Source of the DNA: Sphaerulina vaccinii | Taxonomy: Eukaryota; Ascomycota; Dothideomycetes; Mycosphaerellales; Mycosphaerellaceae | NCBI GenBank assembly: GCA_022570795.1 | Contig: JAKUDP010000003.1 | Coordinates: 992,001 to 1,056,000, forward strand | Direction: 5' to 3' | Length of the DNA: 64,000 bases | Shown: in pieces, positions 11,296-22,480 of the stretch | Position numbering within the stretch: position 1 is the first letter of the stretch | Layout of the letters: each line of letters starts with the position of its first letter | The notes under the pieces: generated by a model | What the model saw: the letters and a program-made list of their open reading frames with translations, nothing else | What the model was told of the DNA's origin: nothing | Database searches by the model: none | Translations under genes and position numbers: made by a program

Positions 11296-12740
11296 ATGTC
11301 GAAACTTCTTGGGATCATCTGTATTGCTGGGCTCGCAAACTCATATGCCCTGCCCGATCTAGACATCTCACAGTCACTTTTCTCCAGACAGGACATCAGC
11401 GATGCAGCATGGCCACATGGACCATTCTCAACACAAGGCCGGGACATTGTCAATGCCAAAGGCGAACCAGTTACCTGGGCTGGTGTCAACTGGCCCGGCA
11501 GCGGCGAGACTATGGTGCCTGAAGGGCTCGAGTGGGCCTCAGTCGAGGACATAGTCGATCAGATCCATAGCGTGGGCTTCAACTTTGTACGCCTGACGTA
11601 CGCCATCGAGTCAGTCGATCAGATCTACCTTCGAGATATGACCGACGTCCCTCTGGAGGTTGCCATGATTAATGCTCTTGGATACGAAAATGGAACCAAA
11701 GTTACGCGAGAGATCGTTTCGAAGAACCCGGGCTGGACGAAAGACACTGGACGGTTTGAGATCTGGGACCACATTGCGCAAGTTGCAGCATCACGGCAGA
11801 TCTATATTCATCCAGGTAAGCAACCAAAGATCGTAAATGTGGTATAACGTAAGATGAGCTAACCTCCTCAGATGTGCATGTCGGCAAGGCTCAGTGGTGC
11901 TGCAATAACACAGATGGCAATGCATGGTTTGACGACTTCAACTTCCCGGTCTACAACTGGCATCGAGGTCTACAATTCGTTGCCAATTGGGCTAAGGGTC
12001 ATTCAAACGTAGTCAGCATGTCACTTCGTAATGAGCTTAGACGTGCCATTAACCTGACTAATGACGGGAAAAGCCAGTACTACAACTGGGTCACCCTGGC
12101 TGGCAACAATACTGCTGCTACTGATGCCATCCACTCTGCGAATCCGGACATCTTAGTCACTTGGAGTGGCATGCAATACGACGAAGACCTCTCGGCTCTC
12201 ACCAATGGACTCAATCTCAACACTGCACCTTGTTACAAATGCGATGCGATACGTGATGGCTACACCCAAGAACCGATCATCTTCAATCTAGCAGACCATG
12301 CCTGGGCAGATAAAGTGGTATATGAACTCCATTTGTATAGCATGTCTGAGGATCTGGATACCGACAACTGCTCCATTACTCAAGCTCAACTCTATCGAAA
12401 TGGCTTCAATGCTGTGGGTATCGATAAGCCAGCGGGCTGCAGTGCCATCGATGACTGTCCGGACGCTGTTCGCAAAACTCCTGTCATCATGTCTGAGTTT
12501 GGACATGCTCAGGATGCCACACTTCTCAACGATACTCTGCAAGGATGTATCAGAGATTTTACCACGACACACAACATCAGCTGGGCTGTATGGAGTCTGG
12601 CGGGATCTTATAGGATTCGCTCTGGAGGACAGGGTGTCGCGGATACTTGGGCTTTGGGAAACTATGACTGGAATGGTTGGAATTATGAAGAGGGCATTGA
12701 GCAGTGGTGGAAGCCTTGGGTGAAGGCAATGCTTGGGTAG
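11296..12740 (+). CDS. Secreted glycoside hydrolase family 5 (cellulase-fold) enzyme
   Basis: Exons 11296-11815 and 11872-12740, joined across a 56-bp GTAAGC...CAG phase-1 intron, give 462 residues. A signal peptide (MSKLLGIICIAGLANSYA) fits secretion. The (beta/alpha)8 cellulase-fold signature is clear: GVNWPGS near the N-terminus, a GFNFVRLTYAIES strand, SLRNELR with the probable acid/base Glu at about residue 228, YELHLYS, and VIMSEFGHAQ with the probable nucleophile Glu at about 382. Many Cys and N-glycosylation sequons support an extracellular enzyme. The exact specificity (cellulose, beta-glucan or a glycoconjugate) cannot be read from the sequence. It lies between the reductase and the Zn2Cys6 regulator but need not belong to their pathway. 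Confidence 0.93.
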
Positions 12741-13270
12741 CCTAGCAGTGTCTCTCGCGCATACGAGTAGATGTAATCGGTAGTCAACGGTTTCCTGACA
12801 ACGTTCATGGCTCTACAGTCCTCACCTCCACCAATCTTATAGCACCCATGCTTATATCATTTATCGCTGCGGCAGTGTCCGTTGAGTGCCAAGCAAGCAA
12901 GTGCCTTGTTTCCTATTCGCTGTTCTGGTTCATTTCCTCAAACCACGAGCAAGATAGTCAAGATTGTTGACGTCTCATGATACGACCATTGATCTGCGCT
13001 CACGTTTAAGTCAATCGCCTCTTGTAGCTTCTTGTGATCGAAAGATGTCAGTCATACCGAATGTGGACGTTGGAATATGTTACCGCTTCAGGAGCAAGTG
13101 GAGTATCTTACTCCACCTGTTCCTGAAACGACATAGTATGCCGAAATATGCCGACCACCAGTCTCTTCAAGCTCACTTCTCCTTCATCCTCCTTCCTCCC
13201 ACAAACATGCAATGAGGTGCCACAAGCCCATTGTGGGGATGGAATGCGCTACTAAATGATGTCCTGAACG
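12741..13270. other. Promoter region of the Zn2Cys6 gene
   Basis: 530 bp without a supported gene. It holds the 3' flank of the GH5 gene and, 144 bp upstream of the regulator start, the strong hairpin at 13087-13127 listed separately. Confidence 0.5.
13087..13127. promoter_or_regulatory. Long near-perfect inverted repeat (19-bp arms, 3-base loop)
   Basis: Arms at 13087-13105 and 13109-13127 are reverse complements at 17 of 19 positions, around a TCT loop. The two differences are both transitions, and one would be a G-U pair in plus-strand RNA. It lies between the GH5 stop and the start of the Zn2Cys6 gene. It could be a dyad operator, an RNA hairpin in the 5' leader, or a tiny mobile-element remnant. 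Its function is not shown by the sequence. Confidence 0.6.
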
Positions 13271-15308
13271 ATGAGGCCCGGAAAGGGTTGCGAAAGCTGT
13301 CGCGAAAGACATCTGAAATGCGTCACCAAGCCGGATAGCATTGATGGAAAATGCACCAGATGCATCGAAGGAGAACGCATATGCCTATTTGGTCCGAAGT
13401 TTCGCTTCAAGCAGGTTGAGCACCTCGACTCTGGAGCCAATGGATCACGAGTTCGTCAGGCTCTGACCTTTGACAAGTCACAGATTTGGCTGAACACCAA
13501 GAAGAGCTGTGAGTGCATCGGTACGATTGTCATAGCATCCCTCGCTTATACGGTCCAGATAGTTTCATACTCGAGGACGGCAACGGTCTCGAGTACGGTG
13601 TCCCGGATGATGAGAGTGTAGATATCGCCACACCATCTGCCTACACATCACGACCGCCTGCCGGGACCTTGCCGAGACGATCGCTGCCAATTGCCAGTAT
13701 ACTAGGACCTGACCCAGATGTTCACGCACAGCAGACCAGAGATGCAAGCCAACAGTCAGGATCCGAAGTATCGCAGAGTCTTGAGTCTCCTCGTTGTAAC
13801 GGTGCTTCGCCCGCAAAACCGCTGTCTATATGGCAGCTAAGGGATGTAGTAAGCTCGCATGCAGCCACTTCCCATGGTTCCATTACGCCACGCCCTGTAA
13901 CTGCCATTGAAACATCACAATCATACACGGCGGACTTCTCCTCACCAGCATCTATCGTCGAGCTCCAGAGAAGGCACGAAGATGGACTTGGCGTCTTGAC
14001 GCCTTCAGCTATCTCACATTCATTCGCCATCACAGGGGAAGCCTCTCCGGCCAGCTTGCCTACTCCTGGTGCCGTGCCACAACCGAGCCTCTCACGTCGT
14101 GAAGCATATCTCATTCAGCACTTCATCAACAAGATAGGACCATGGATGGATGTTTGTGACGCGCAAATGCACTTCACGCATGTGTTGCCTCGTCAAGCCA
14201 TGTCTCGGCCGATGGTGCTATATGCGCTGCTTGCACTGACCTCACGACATTTGGCTGTGCTTGCAAGACAAACTCCAGAGCTTGCAGAATGTGGCTTCTA
14301 CCATGGTCTCTGCCTCAAATTCGTGATTGAACAGCTCCAAGGTCCGGATGCATTGTACGATGGTAGTCTGCTCGCGACGGTTGTTTGTCTTCGCATGTAC
14401 GAAGAGATCGATTTCGACAACGACGAGGCATACCATCTTGCTGGAACAGATAGGCTGATGCGTGCCATCCCTACCTTTGCGTTCTCTGGAGGGCTTGGGG
14501 AAGCTGCTTGCTGGCAATCGCTCAGGCAAGACATCTACCTCTCGATGGCAAGGAACATACCACCAAGTTTTCACCTCGAGAACTTTGAGCTTTCTTCTGC
14601 CTTCACGTTCAAGAATGATGGCGCATGCGCGAATGTCATCATCCTCATGTTTGCCAAGATCCTGCGCTTGGTCTATACAGAAGCCGAGCAGAACAACGTC
14701 GCCGCCTGGGATCATCTAGCTCGGGATGTGGAAGCATGGAACGACCGGCGTTTGAGGCTCTTCCAACCCATGTACTACGAAGATTCGGACACAACACAAA
14801 ATCGCCTATTCCCGATTGTGCATTGCATCACGCCTCCACAGGGTAATATCGCCCGACTGTTCTCCACTCATCGACCATGCTGATTGGGCTTATAGTTGCT
14901 GCATTGCAGTATTACCACGCGTGCCACGTATACCTATTGTTGTTCAAGCCGCAAGATGTTACTAACACGTCAGGCTTTCGTGCTTCGAGGACCAGACGTT
15001 CAATGGAGGTCAGTATAAACCCGACATCTTCTGATCCGACGACCACTGACAGGCCATTGCAGCGAGAAGTCACGTCTCACCTAACAGCTCTCGTCGGTCT
15101 CGCCGAGCACAACCCATTCGTGGAGAATGCTAAATTCACTGCGGCTCACCTGCTTCGAGTTGGCGGCTATTGTATCACGAACACTCTGCAACGTACCCGT
15201 GTGATCCAGTTCTTAGAGCATGTTGAAGACTCCCTGGGATGGCTCACGTCGCATACTGTGGCATTGCTCAAAGAGCAGTGGCAAGATTTAGATGGACCCG
15301 AGGATTGA
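13271..15308 (+). CDS. Zn2Cys6 fungal transcription factor
   Basis: Three exons (13271-13508, 13559-14842, 14896-15308) give 644 residues. The N-terminal binuclear zinc cluster is complete: CESCRERHLKC, then CTRC and a final Cys in GERICLF (Cys at about 7, 10, 17, 28, 31 and 38). After a Ser/Pro-rich linker comes the helical fungal transcription-factor domain: EAYLIQHFINKIGPW, MVLYALLALTSRHLAVL, LLATVVCLRMYEEID and, in the last exon, LVGLAEHNPFVENAKF with AAHLLRVGGYC. Introns have donors GTGAGT and GTAATA. A further 54-bp segment, 15010-15063, has splice-like ends and a CTGAC branch and may be a third intron; removing it gives 626 residues in the same frame. It is convergent with the P450, with only 133 bp between the stop codons, and is probably a pathway-specific regulator of the neighbouring oxidative genes (inference). 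Confidence 0.92.
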
Positions 15309-15441
15309 GAAGTAAGCACACTGAACATCAATCAATGACCAGCCTGGAGACCATGCCGAAATACGAGTTATCTGGAGTCTATATGTTGGCATCATGCCAT
15401 GCATCGTGCGAGAACGCTTCATTACATCAAACAACACTTCA

Positions 15442-16995
15442 TCACGCGGCAGTCTCCACGTTCGCTCGCTTTCTGCGGTGGATCTTGACCGGCAACTCAG
15501 TGACATGCAAGTTCTGCCATTCGTATCTTCCAATGTCGAACTTCGGATCCGCCAGCTCAAAATCATATCGATGCAGCATGCTAGCGAGTAGCACAGTCTG
15601 CTCAAGGTACGCGATATTGCGACCGATGCAACCACGAGCACCTGCAGAGAACGCAATGTAGTATGGACCAAGATCTTTGCCAGCCTCGCCGAGCCATCGC
15701 TCAGGGTTGCATGTTTCTGGATCCGGAAAGATGGTCGGATCGCGGTGCGCAGTGAAGGCGCTGATGTTGACTGTGGTTCCACCAGCAATGTACTCGCCTG
15801 CGATCTCCTGGCCTTCTGGTGGCACTTCTCGGGTCAAGCCTTGAGCAATTGGCGGGAAGAGACGTAGAGACTCGTCAAGACATGCTCTGAGGTATGGCAG
15901 GAACTTCACCTTCTCATAAGGCGCGACCTCTTCTTCGTCATCAAGCGTGTCGTCGATCTCCTGTCGGAGCTTGCCCATCTTGTCTGGATTCTTGAGCAAT
16001 TGGTACATGACGTTCGACATGGAGATGGCTGTTGTCGTGCTGCCGGCATTCATCATGATGTTGACTTCAGCAACAATCTCACCGAATTCGAGATTGTGAG
16101 GGTCGCCATTGCGGTCTTCCATAAGAGCTTGGAAGAAGTCATCACCTTTCTCGCCTGCTTGATATCGCTTCAGACGCTCTGCGGCGAGGTAGCGCGGAAT
16201 GCCGTCCCAGCTTTCGTTCAGCTTCCACAATCGATTGAAGTACGGCGACAAGCGGCTCAGCTTTGTAAGACGCTTGTACCAGCCATACGAATAACAGAAG
16301 ACCGAAGTAGCTCTGCTGTTGGCATAGAGACATTCTCGGAAGTCAACCTCATGTGGTGTGCCGTCAGGAGCAGCAGACATTGTCTTGCCATTGCCGTTGT
16401 CTAGGAGGTTCATGCGATGCGTCAAGCCAATATCGGCAATCGCGTCGATGGTGAAGTAGTTGGTCCAAGGACGATAGTCGATCACGATATTCTGGCCATT
16501 GTCGGAGCATCGCTTGTCGAATTGAGCAATCAGCCTCTCAACCTTGTCGGCGACCTTGAACTCCCAGCCTTCCAGGTTCTTCAAAGCATAAGCGGAGGAC
16601 AAGACCTTCCGCTTTCGAGCATGTTCTGGCTTGTCAACAACGTCGGCCAGGTGCATGTGTGTGCCAGCCTGAACAGCATACTGGTCGTCCTTGGTACACT
16701 TCGAGCTGTGGCCGTAGATGTCTTTGATGGCTCGCATGTCGCTGAAGTGTAGAGTGGCTGGTCCTGTGCGAATAATGGAATGCCCAGTCTTGCGATGCAC
16801 GTCGAATACGGTCTTCGATCGAAAGCCATTGTAGCTGACCAGGGCGTAAGGGAGACTGGTGAAGCCAGAGAACAAACTCATGTTCGGGTACTTGCGGAGA
16901 CCCTTGGGATCTCTGAAGTAGTCCAGTGTCCATTTGCTAAGAGTGAAGAGGATGCCCAAGCCAATTGCCACGAGGGTAAAAGCGGAGCCGTACAT
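15442..16995 (-). CDS. Microsomal cytochrome P450 monooxygenase
   Basis: A single-exon frame of 517 residues. An N-terminal membrane anchor (about residues 3-22) fits the ER membrane. P450 landmarks are present: a C-helix region with HARKRKVLSSAYALKNLEG, the I-helix oxygen-binding motif NAGSTTTA, the K-helix ESLR, the PERW motif, and the heme loop FSAGARGCIGRN with the heme-binding Cys at about residue 456. It hydroxylates an unknown substrate with electrons from a reductase such as the one at 8854-10973. I cannot assign a CYP family reliably; it is generically like fungal benzoate-hydroxylase- or pisatin-demethylase-type P450s but has no diagnostic substrate motif. Its 5' flank is about 640 bp before the tandem array begins. 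Confidence 0.95.
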   Translation of the reverse strand: MYGSAFTLVAIGLGILFTLSKWTLDYFRDPKGLRKYPNMSLFSGFTSLPYALVSYNGFRSKTVFDVHRKTGHSIIRTGPATLHFSDMRAIKDIYGHSSKCTKDDQYAVQAGTHMHLADVVDKPEHARKRKVLSSAYALKNLEGWEFKVADKVERLIAQFDKRCSDNGQNIVIDYRPWTNYFTIDAIADIGLTHRMNLLDNGNGKTMSAAPDGTPHEVDFRECLYANSRATSVFCYSYGWYKRLTKLSRLSPYFNRLWKLNESWDGIPRYLAAERLKRYQAGEKGDDFFQALMEDRNGDPHNLEFGEIVAEVNIMMNAGSTTTAISMSNVMYQLLKNPDKMGKLRQEIDDTLDDEEEVAPYEKVKFLPYLRACLDESLRLFPPIAQGLTREVPPEGQEIAGEYIAGGTTVNISAFTAHRDPTIFPDPETCNPERWLGEAGKDLGPYYIAFSAGARGCIGRNIAYLEQTVLLASMLHRYDFELADPKFDIGRYEWQNLHVTELPVKIHRRKRANVETAA

Positions 16996-17639
16996 CGTGA
17001 GAAGCTTCTACTGTATGGAATGATGATGAAGCTGTGATAGACGTGCAAAGAGATGGAATGATGGCTTTGGAGAACACATTGACACTTCGAGCAATGCGTT
17101 ATATGCCGTGCCATCTACTTTGCCATGTGATGAAGAGGCGGCCATACTTTCCACAACAGACAGGATACAGAGAGCACGGATGGGGTATTCCCCACACCAG
17201 ACGAGCAGACTCTGCATCTGCAATGCCACAAATATGGATACTCACAGTGATCCAGTCCTCGGACTACCCATTGCAGAGGTCTGGATATGAGGAAGATGCG
17301 GCGAGAAACGGCCCGTCTGCCAAGCACATGGCTCGCATTCGAAGGCGAGAATTTCCTGATCTTGACAGAGGCATATCAGAGCGCCACTTTCTAATCAACC
17401 ACTACTGTATGCGAGTACTGTCATGCACAAGGACTGGAAGCCGTAGTTGGAGCACTGAAAGGCGCTCGAGCATGCCCAAGGATACCCGCTCAATGGTACG
17501 CATATTACGTTGTTTAGTAATCATGCTTGCAAAGCTGCAAGTCGCCTGTGCTCTTGCAGGAACCTCATCGGCAACTCGACCTTAAGCACGATATATGCAC
17601 GTCAACATAAACCATGGTCTTCAGACTGATCAAATAGTC
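16996..17639. other. P450 promoter side and spacer before tandem array
   Basis: No gene is supported. The long plus-strand frame 17034-17585 starts inside the P450 5' flank, has no family features and ignores the strand of its neighbours. Confidence 0.5.
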
Positions 17640-18427
17640 AAGACATTGGCAAGTACAACAACGGTGCAGACCTGATCCACATCGAGTTGACGACACTGAT
17701 GCGTTCTGTAACCTGCAAGGCGTAGCTGGCAACATTCTACAAAGAGTGAAGTCCCCGAAATGACATGGAGAGGATGAAGTCCAGCTGGGATATTGGCTCT
17801 CTGATCTTTGTGAACCTCACCAAACTGGACGCCTGCAATCTGCAGAGCATAGTCAGCATCTTTCATCGAGAAGAAGCCAAAAAAGGACGTAGAGAAGATA
17901 CAGTTGAACACGACTTCGATCTCCGATTGCTATCAAATTCACGAAATTGGGTCGTCTACAACCTAGAGAGCGCAGCCAGCATCATCTTAGCGGAGAAGTG
18001 GTCGAGTAAAGCACATAAAGACAATGACATATGGCCTCGTCTGTAAGTCTCTGATCGGAAAAGAAATTACGAGACTGCTCTGTCTGGATCCTGAAGAGCG
18101 CAGTCAGTATGCTGTTCGCAGAGAAGAACACTGGAATGGACATGGAAAGAACAAGATCTATGTCCAAGCTGGATCTCAGCTTACTCGTCGACATGGCAAA
18201 CTGGGACGTCTGCAACCTGCATAACACGATCGAAACAAATTCTGCAGAGAAGAATGTCGAAAAGGACATAGAGAAGATGAACTTGATCTCAGCTCTGCAT
18301 CTCTGATCTCTCATTCGAAAGAACAGACTAGGACGTCTGCTATCTACGTGGCATAGTCGACGTTAGCCCTGCGGAGATATCTGAAATACTGCATCGTATC
18401 TCTGAGTTTACGGCATGGAAAGAAATA

Positions 18428-18864
18428 CTACTGTTATAACGAAGTAACGTCGCCATGCCTCGAAGACAAGCTTTATAAGCAGGAATTACGAAAATAGCAT
18501 ACTTCTCGACGTGCTTCGGCTTGCCCGATAGCGATGAACAGGATGAGCTACGCACCGTGTCTAGATCATTGATCCTTTAAGCGCAGGTTTAGCAACGTAA
18601 AGATGGCCTCGTCGTCGTTAGAAGATCATCGAAGTTCGGATTCGCAAAGACTTTCTAGGGCATTATACGACCCTACGAGCGACGATAACACCCTCGACAG
18701 TAGATATATCGCGACAATATTACTCTATCTAGGAGACTCCTTAGAACGAACGTCCACAGAGCTATATGATGCCGTTCTCCGATTTCGATTTGACCTAGTC
18801 TTAAGAATACCACAACTTTTTCCAGATTTCGAGGCATAGCGACGTTACTTCGTCATGGCAGTAG
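18428..18864. mobile_element. 437-bp element with 37-bp terminal inverted repeats (MITE-like)
   Basis: The arm at 18428-18464 and the reverse complement of 18828-18864 match at 33 of 37 positions, starting CTACTG at each outer end; all four differences are transitions. The element interrupts a unit of the tandem array: array sequence stops at about 18427 and resumes at about 18865. This supports insertion into a pre-existing array. A target-site duplication is not clear (flanks end ATA on the left and begin GATAT on the right). There is no transposase; one short ORF (18603-18839) ends inside the right arm. The family cannot be assigned from the arms alone. Confidence 0.72.
18603..18839 (+). 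CDS. Small ORF within the inverted-repeat element
   Basis: A 78-residue frame starting MASSSLEDHRSSDSQRLSRA, with a hydrophobic stretch YIATILLYLGD and ending LFPDFEA; its stop lies in the right terminal repeat. It fills more than half of the element. It resembles nothing I can name and may simply be an open stretch, or the remnant of a longer element-encoded protein. Confidence 0.25.
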   Translation: MASSSLEDHRSSDSQRLSRALYDPTSDDNTLDSRYIATILLYLGDSLERTSTELYDAVLRFRFDLVLRIPQLFPDFEA

Positions 18865-19917
18865 GATATCTGCGATCTGGATGGCACAGTCGACATTTGT
18901 CCTTCGGAGAAGAACACCTAGACAAAGGACATAGTCAAGATAGAGCCTACTTTTACAGCTTCAGCTCCGATTTCTCGTCAGGAAAGGGAGACTAGAATGC
19001 CTGCAACCTAGGTAGCATAGTCGCCTCGTTCCCGCAGAGCGATAGGTTATGTTCAGAAAGAATATAGTCAAAATACAACTCAGTTACGCTTGTATCTCTG
19101 ATTTCTTGTTAGGAAAATCAGAATGGCATGTCTGCAACCTAGGTGGCACAGTCGCTATTATTTCTTCGGATAGATAGATTATTTGGAGAAAGGACATAGC
19201 GAAAGTGACTCCTACTTACGCTCTGTGTCTCTGATCTCTTGTCCCGAATGCCAGGCTAGTACTTCTACAATCTAGGTAGCACAGTCAGCATCATGTCTGC
19301 AGAGAGGCCTGGCATGTGAAGTGGGTAATCAAAGGACGTAGCGAAAATGGAACCCAGTTATACCTCAGTATCTCTGAGATCTTATCAGACAAAAGCACGC
19401 TGGCACGTCTGCAACCTCGGTGGCATGATCAATACCAGATCTACAGAGAGGTCTGTCATGTGAAGTGGACCATCAATGGACATAGCGAAAGTAAAACCTA
19501 GTTGTTCCTCAGTCTCTCTGAATACCCGACATAAAGGTCAAACTAGAACGTCTGCGACCTGAGCAGCATAGTTAACAGAGTATCTGCAGAGAAGCCTGGC
19601 ATGTGAAGTGGGCAATCGAAGGATATAGCGAAAATGAAATCTAGGAAACCATCAGCATCTCTGACATATCGACTAAAAGGTCACACTGGAACGTCTGCGA
19701 TCTGAGCAGCACAGTCAACAGAATTTTTGGAGAGAGGCCTGGTATGTGAAGTGTATAATCAAGTAACTTTTCATCATTCATATCTCGTAATCATTGTGAG
19801 ATCTACTCCTTGGTTCTAGGAAGTCTCTGTCTCTATATGACTTCCATGGGATTTAAACCGGTTTCTAGTACTAATACAGGCTCGGTCATCAGCCAACTCT
19901 CGGAGATCTCGCTCTAC

Positions 19918-21366
19918 CTACTGGTCGTAGTTGATGTACTCCTCGCCAGGGTAGTAGGCGGCCGGGTCGTACTGGGGAAACCGAGACGAGTCAAATCCCT
20001 CGTCGGAGGTCAGGGGTGACCAAAAATTACCAAGGTCTGGAAGGACATCTCCAGAATGCATGACGTCTTGGCCGAGGGGCAACTCCTGGTATCCGATGCC
20101 TTGGTGCACGGTTTGCTGGGGAGAATCGCGCCGGAGCTCTGCAAATCCCGGCACGGTCTTCTGGCCCTGCCTAGAGCGTTGCTGCTCTGCTCCAGCTGGC
20201 TTCTTGGCCTTGGCCTTCTTCTCCTCGGCACCAGCAGGTCCTCGCTCATAGCCGAATCTGTCCAGGTCCTCCACCCTATAACCGTCTCCCATTCTAACCT
20301 CCTTCGAAACCTGCTCCTGTCCGATGCTACGAGCATCCTCGCAGTCCTCCTCGTCGTCATCGAACTCACGCTTGATCTTGGGTCCGCGCTGGGAACTTGG
20401 AGGTGCAGCCTTGTGTTGTGACGTATTGTTGCCACGTCTGCCCTTCTTGACGAACTTAGGCGGATTTGGTTGATCATTCTGGGCACGCCAGGTACGGACT
20501 TTGACGAGATGTTGCTTAACAGCTTCACCGGATGGCTTCTTCTCAAAGTGCTTTCCCAAAGCATCCCAGTCGAACTCAAGACCTTGCTTTTGAAGTTCAT
20601 ACTCGAAGGTTAGTGCTAGCATCTGATCAATGCCCACTATAGAATAGAATGATTAGCTTCTGGTCGGTCAAGAAAAGATAAAGATATCAGACAAGAACAT
20701 ACGATTCCATCGCATCAGCTCGCGGGGATTGGCCTTGCGCCGCACTGGGGCTTTGGTAGCAACTGGGGCTTGCGTGGAAGCGCGAGTCTTCTCGACACGC
20801 TGGGTGTGGCGGCGATAGCCTGGTGTTTGGACTGGCGTGGGAAGCTGGGTACTCTGCTTTGTATTGCGGCCTCCTGCTGGTGCTCGGGAAGACGTCTTAG
20901 TCCTTGGGTCATAGACCTGACGAGATCCTGCTAGTACTCCTGCTGGCAGACGAAACGGTTGGATGTTTGCTGGAGCTTGCAATGAGTTCCGGTAGAGGGA
21001 TTGGTTGTACTGGCCCATGCCAGTGGCAGATGGCGCTGGAGGAGGGGAGCCAAAAGGCTCGCTGGTGCCGGTTGCTTGGTGTGGCCCCGGACCAGATCCA
21101 TTGGTGAATGTGCCTGGATATGTACCACTGAACATGTTTTGCTGACCGCCAAAGTAGAGGTTTTGTTGGAAACCGTAAGCTCGAGGAACCTCGTAGAGTG
21201 GCTGGGAGGGTGGCATCGGAGCTTTAGATGGAGACTCCAGCTCTTCCTTGATCGTGACCTGATAATCGTTAGTCATGGTTCGAGGATCGTGGACTTGAGA
21301 ATGGTCAACCTCTTCCGCGCTCGTCATTGCTGGGGCCTCGTCGTCGAAGATATCTGAATACGCCAT
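19918..21366 (-). CDS. Nuclear SANT/Myb-like protein of unknown function
   Basis: Exons 21366-20703 and 20636-19918 (intron 66 bp, GTATGT...TATAG, phase 1) give 460 residues. The intron falls inside the likely folded domain: MRWN followed by LGIDQMLALTFEYELQKQG, FDWDALGKHF and GEAVKQHLVKVR. That pattern (Trp-Asn, three helices, Leu-rich last helix) is common in fungal Myb/SANT-like DNA-binding proteins. The flanks are disordered: Gln/Pro/Ser-rich at the N-terminus, and basic and acidic with PKIKREFDDDEED (possible nuclear signal) and a Tyr-rich acidic C-terminus. Probably a chromatin or transcription protein. Confidence is good that it is a gene and modest on function. Confidence 0.75.
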
Positions 21367-22480
21367 GTCGAATGATAGATGGTGTTATTAGATGAGTAGA
21401 ATGTCGTCGAAGATATCGGTAGAGGTAGAAGAGTGTGTCGATGTTGTGTGTCCACAGAATCGATAGATATCTGTGTGTCCAGGAAGAAGAGGTAGTGGAT
21501 GTTGTGCGTCCATAGAAATGGTACGAATTGGGGTGTTTAGAAAGAGGATTGGAAGGTCGTGTCCAAGAAGAAGTCAGTAAATGGTGTGTGTCAAAGACAT
21601 GGTCAGTAGATGATATGTGATCAAGATAGTGGTGGTTGATGTGTGGTCAAGGTAGTGGTGGTTGGTATTGTAAAAGAGAAGAGGTTGGCATTGCCAGAAC
21701 GGGTACTTATGCTGCCAGCAGCGGAGGGCGGAGCGGAATTCTCCGCCAAGCTATAAGCCCGTGCGTTAGCTATGGACCCCTATGTACCTGCTTCACTCAC
21801 CGGAAGGCGGGGCGGTGAGCTAGCGGAGCTCCGGCGTTTGCCGAGTCATTGGGTGGAGGACGTCGAGGGTCATGTGTGAATGCGTCCGTGCTCTAGCACG
21901 CCTTAAGAGATATGGCTTGGCATTCCACTTCCGCCAACGGCGACATACTACAGTATACGTGATGGCACACTGCCTGGACGATCTAGCACCTAGGTAGAGC
22001 AATGTCACGCTCTGCAGCACCATAGAGTGCGCGCCAGTGTAGCTAGTTGGCCTGGTATCGACCGCGGAGGTGGTACCGATCCTCGCATTGGCAGGTACGT
22101 GTAATACCTTCTGCTTTCTTCGCCGCCATGAAACAGCTGTTTCGTTTGCAAACATCCGTGCGTTAGCTATCCAAGGCACCGAGGCAGCGTGGCAGCGGAG
22201 GTGGGGACTACTAGGAGGTCCGAGCTGTTGGCGGCGGCGAGGTCTATGTCCAAGATCCAAAGCGTCGTGCTGTGTACATTCACCATTGGGAGACTGGAAC
22301 CAGACACTGTAGCTTGAACAGCGAAGACTGAAGATGGATACACGGTATGATACGTTGTACTGATCGCTAGTGCTTGAGAAAGGTGGTTATACGTGGTAAC
22401 GGCAGGGTCGAGAAGGAGGTAGTCCAGCTTTGCTCGAGCCGACTATAGATGATGTAGGAACCCCCTAGAACGACAGCACG

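Larger units (their letters stand above)
17640..19771. repeat. Diverged tandem repeat array, 123-144 bp units
   Basis: A recurring block, roughly ACGTCTGCAACCTAGG followed by a GGCACAGTC segment, a CTGCAGAGA segment, GGACATAGCGAAAA and finally TCTCTGATCTC, repeats head to tail. Anchoring on the GTCTGCAACCT position gives copies near 17703, 17831, 17954, 18082, 18208, 18335, 18868, 18999, 19130, 19263, 19407, 19550 and 19693. Spacing is 123-128 bp on the left and 131-144 bp on the right, with the last three intervals 144, 143 and 143. Copies are clearly diverged. Left-hand spacings are mostly not multiples of three, so the array is not a repeated protein. The 533-bp interval in the middle is explained by the inserted element at 18428-18864. 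Confidence 0.85.

Noticed and set aside
17034..17585. 183-residue plus-strand open frame upstream of the P450
   Set aside because: Cys/Met/Arg-rich with no recognisable features; overlaps the presumed P450 promoter.
17765..18306. Repeated-protein gene in the array (WDVCNL-like phrases recur)
   Set aside because: Left-half unit spacings (127, 123, 128, 126, 127) mostly break the frame between copies.
17640..19771. CRISPR array
   Set aside because: Units are long, diverged throughout and lack conserved repeats separated by unique spacers; the organism is a eukaryote.
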